64,000 bases of DNA from Ruminococcus sp. (GTDB lineage Bacteria > Bacillota > Clostridia > Oscillospirales > Ruminococcaceae), in assembly GCA_016290875.1 (NCBI GenBank), contig JAEEVL010000016.1, positions 1 through 64,000 on the forward strand, given 5' to 3'. Position numbers and translations under genes: made by a program. Below the pieces are notes generated by a model that was not told the DNA's origin, did no database searches, and saw only the letters and a list, made by a program, of their open reading frames with translations. Shown piece after piece: positions 62,055 to 64,000 of this stretch; positions within the stretch are counted from its first letter, which is position 1, and every line of letters begins with the position of its first letter.

Positions 62055-63115
62055 ATTCCCTCCGCCATTCTGCTGTATATTTCATCGAGCTGAACTCTGT
62101 CGTGCTTGATTTCGTCAAGAACGGTTATCCTGCCTGTTCTGACCGTACGTGCTTTCTCCCACATATCTGCAAACATATCCTTTGTTATGCCGTATGAAGC
62201 CGGATCAACGTCAAGTCCGTGAGCCTTGAAAAAGCTGAGAAGTCCGTCTATATCCTGTCTCTGGAAGATGCAGGCAGGTATAGTTCCGAGAGCAACAGCC
62301 AGTCCGTGAGATATCTTGATATCCGGGTAGTATTCTTCGATAGCATGAGCAAAGAGGTGTTCACTTCCGCTGCAGGGACGCGATGAACCGGCTATCTCCA
62401 TAGCAAGTCCGCCCATAACGAGTGCACGTGAAAGGATACGGATGAACACACGGCTCTTCATATCCTGCTGGTCACAATGATAAACTGAATCAAAGCTCAT
62501 TCTGCTCAGCGCATAGGCAAAATCGTCAACCTGTGAAGAAGTCTTTGAAGCAGACAGTTTCCAGTCATAGAGCGCTGTATGCTTTGCGATAGTATCTCCG
62601 ATACCGGACAAAGTCTGTCCCACAGGAGCGTTGATTATCATATTCGTATCGACTATTATTGCCGTAGGTATCTTGCAGGCGAAAGTCTTACGCGCTTTTC
62701 CATAGGTCTCCAGCACCGAGAAAGGCGAAGCAAGCGAATCGTTGCTAAGCGAGGTCGGCATACAGATATAGACCGCCTTGCTGATATGTGCAGCATACTT
62801 TGCTGTATCAAGGACTCTGCCGCCGCCTATGCCAATTATGACCTTGATGTCCTCTATACAGACTTTTTTCGCGATCGCAACAGCTTCATCAAAGCTAGCA
62901 CTGTTCATTGATACTATCTCAGCGTTGCCGAAATCACGGCTTATGTCTGTTATTTTCTCCTTGTAGATACCAATAAGGAATTCCTCTGAGACAACGATCG
63001 CTTTCTGGCCGATTATGTCGGGAATATACCTCTTTACAATGTCGTCAGAGTGGAAGAATGCGTCCTCCTCAACTGCAAGACAGATCGGAAGGTTAAATCT
63101 GGTATGCTGATTCAT
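62051..63115 (-). CDS. Probable sn-glycerol-1-phosphate dehydrogenase (AraM/EgsA-like)
   Basis: A 354-residue member of the iron-containing alcohol dehydrogenase fold. The NAD-binding loop is GIGGGRVLDTAKYAA, and the PTSLSNDSLASP segment matches the glycerol-1-phosphate dehydrogenase pattern. Metal-binding candidates are D in SGIGDTIAKH, H in GSEHLFAHA and H in KISHGLAVALG. The family reduces DHAP to sn-glycerol 1-phosphate, the backbone enantiomer used in archaeal lipids and in some bacterial prenyl-glycerol products. Has its own promoter and is followed by the HAD gene. Confidence 0.83.
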   Translation of the reverse strand: MNQHTRFNLPICLAVEEDAFFHSDDIVKRYIPDIIGQKAIVVSEEFLIGIYKEKITDISRDFGNAEIVSMNSASFDEAVAIAKKVCIEDIKVIIGIGGGRVLDTAKYAAHISKAVYICMPTSLSNDSLASPFSVLETYGKARKTFACKIPTAIIVDTNMIINAPVGQTLSGIGDTIAKHTALYDWKLSASKTSSQVDDFAYALSRMSFDSVYHCDQQDMKSRVFIRILSRALVMGGLAMEIAGSSRPCSGSEHLFAHAIEEYYPDIKISHGLAVALGTIPACIFQRQDIDGLLSFFKAHGLDVDPASYGITKDMFADMWEKARTVRTGRITVLDEIKHDRVQLDEIYSRMAEGI

Positions 63116-63148
63116 ATGGCACCCTCGCTTTCGTTATTTGATAATAAT

Positions 63149-63177
63149 ATTATACCACATCCCGACTCCATTATCAA
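63149..63177 (-). promoter_or_regulatory. Promoter of the dehydrogenase-HAD pair
   Basis: On the minus strand TTGATA (63172-63177), a 17-base spacer and TATAAT (63149-63154). Confidence 0.75.
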
Positions 63178-63215
63178 TATGCAATTGCAACGCAAATAAG
63201 ATAAATAAACAATAA

Positions 63216-63237
63216 CGGCTGACATTTCTGTCAGCCG
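63216..63237 (-). terminator. Terminator of the GH18-dockerin gene
   Basis: A 9-bp stem CGGCTGACA/TGTCAGCCG with a 4-base loop just after the stop; the minus-strand tail TTATTGTTTATTT is T-rich. Confidence 0.82.
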
Positions 63238-63243
63238 CAGTTC

Positions 63244-64000
63244 TTATTTTCCGGCAAATAGCATCCGCTTCATAAGACAAAGATCAAAAACATTGAGTCT
63301 GCCATCCTCAGTAAGATCTGCTGCTTTGCCGTTTTTCAGCTCGTTTACCGGATTAAGAAGCCATTTCTGAAAAGCAGCAACATCAGCTATATTGAATTCG
63401 CCGTCGCCGTTCACATCACCTGTAACACTCTTCTTTCCGCGCATAGTGTCATTTATGACCTTCAAAAGTGACTTATCACCGTCTGCATCATGAGAGAGCT
63501 CCCATATCATAATACCGCCGTACCTCGATGAAAGTTTGGCTTTTTCAGCGATCGTTACTGCTCCGTTGTACGCCATACCGTTGCAGTTGTCGAGAGCATA
63601 ATACTCTTCGCCGTTTCTCAGTATCTCGGCAAATGAAGCGGCTGAATCCCAGTCCAGCCTGCCGTTGCTGTCATATCCCCTTCCGTAGAACGGAACACCG
63701 AGAACGAGCTTCTCAGCCGGTATCTTCTTCCTCGATGAGAAATAGTCAAGGCAGACCTGTGCATACTCATATGTTGAGTGCGAGACCGGATCCTCATCAT
63801 TATCGTAAGCCATGACATTCACAAAATCAAACAAGGCAAATGTCTCCGGCGAAATGTTATACGCAACCCATGCAGCCGTAGCTGTTGACATCTGCATATC
63901 GCGTTCGTCGCAGAGTCCCCGGAGTTCTGTACACCAATCGGCATAATAGTTCCATATCCTGTCAGACGAACCGAGCTCGATATCAAGATCAATGCCGTCA
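63244..64000 (-). CDS. Glycoside hydrolase family 18 enzyme with C-terminal dockerin (5' end outside the window)
   Basis: At least 252 residues; the frame continues past 64000. The GH18 catalytic motif DGIDLDIE is encoded at 63976-63999, with the acid Glu at 63976-63978. The later barrel strands VNVMAYD, LVLGVPFYGRGYD and GGIMIWELSHD are intact. A type I dockerin (63244-63423) has two calcium loops, DVNGDGEFNIADV and DLTEDGRLNVFDL, each followed by a helix (FQKWLL, CLMKRML). It should cleave chitin-type or other GlcNAc-containing glycans and dock onto a cohesin scaffold outside the cell. Signal peptide not visible. Confidence 0.93.
   Translation of the reverse strand, partial: DGIDLDIELGSSDRIWNYYADWCTELRGLCDERDMQMSTATAAWVAYNISPETFALFDFVNVMAYDNDEDPVSHSTYEYAQVCLDYFSSRKKIPAEKLVLGVPFYGRGYDSNGRLDWDSAASFAEILRNGEEYYALDNCNGMAYNGAVTIAEKAKLSSRYGGIMIWELSHDADGDKSLLKVINDTMRGKKSVTGDVNGDGEFNIADVAAFQKWLLNPVNELKNGKAADLTEDGRLNVFDLCLMKRMLFAGK

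Noticed and set aside
1..64000. CRISPR arrays, insertion sequences, prophage genes, integrases or attachment sites
   Set aside because: I saw no regularly spaced repeats, transposase, integrase or phage structural motif anywhere in the window.

Overview
The window looks like a chromosomal segment of a Gram-positive, anaerobic, fibre-degrading Ruminococcus-type Clostridia (Oscillospiraceae), probably close to R. flavefaciens. The main pointer is the right edge, where a family 18 glycoside hydrolase ends in a two-repeat dockerin of the cellulosomal type. Others are PolC, short-form HisG with HisZ, MurT/GatD, the pyrH-frr-uppS-cdsA-dxr-rseP-ispG-polC gene order, and near-consensus TTGACA-17-TATAAT promoters. 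I see no phage, insertion sequence, CRISPR array or rRNA.

Layout. 1-8 kb: end of a tRNA Val-Asp pair, an EF-G-like GTPase, a SpoVB-like flippase, an XRE regulator with a zinc ribbon, and a wall operon (left-handed beta-helix protein, murT, gatD). 8-9 kb: a secreted SGNH-hydrolase lipoprotein. 9-20.7 kb (minus strand): a long histidine operon, hisZ-G-D-C-B-H-A-F-I-E, interleaved with seven genes that are not classical his genes. Its promoter carries a perfect 20-bp palindrome over the -10 box. 20.7-31.5 kb (minus): the lipid, isoprenoid and cell-envelope block pyrH-frr-uppS-cdsA-dxr-rseP-ispG-polC. 31.7-34.1 kb: two tRNA-Ser genes, plsY and a MATE transporter.

34.2-38.7 kb is the most distinctive region: a compact phosphonate biosynthesis cluster. 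It encodes a winged-helix/cytidylyltransferase fusion, a class V aminotransferase, a cytidylyltransferase/PEP-mutase fusion with an intact EDK-x5-NS signature, and phosphonopyruvate decarboxylase. Together they can be read as PEP -> phosphonopyruvate -> phosphonoacetaldehyde -> 2-aminoethylphosphonate -> CMP-activated 2-aminoethylphosphonate, a donor for decorating a surface polymer or lipid. The final transferase is not in the window.

38.8-46.7 kb: a small membrane protein, recD2, an MreB-family gene, mrp, a degenerate CPBP-type membrane protein, radA and a lipoprotein. 46.8-52.6 kb: an FMN-riboswitch-controlled riboflavin operon (ribD, ribE, ribBA, ribH) carrying an envelope lipoprotein, a membrane protein and a terminal HAD phosphatase that could supply the otherwise unassigned dephosphorylation step. 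52.6-57.5 kb: a fused MacB-type ABC transporter and the ppa-prs pair.

57.9-64 kb: a LacI-type sensor fused to a GGDEF cyclase, a dCMP-deaminase-like enzyme, two tandem AT-rich paralogous genes of unknown function (about 70% identical), a glycerol-1-phosphate dehydrogenase/HAD phosphatase pair, and the dockerin-bearing GH18. Most genes are housekeeping. The accessory interest lies in the phosphonate cluster, the his-operon passengers, the AT-rich paralog pair and the glycerol-1-phosphate pair.
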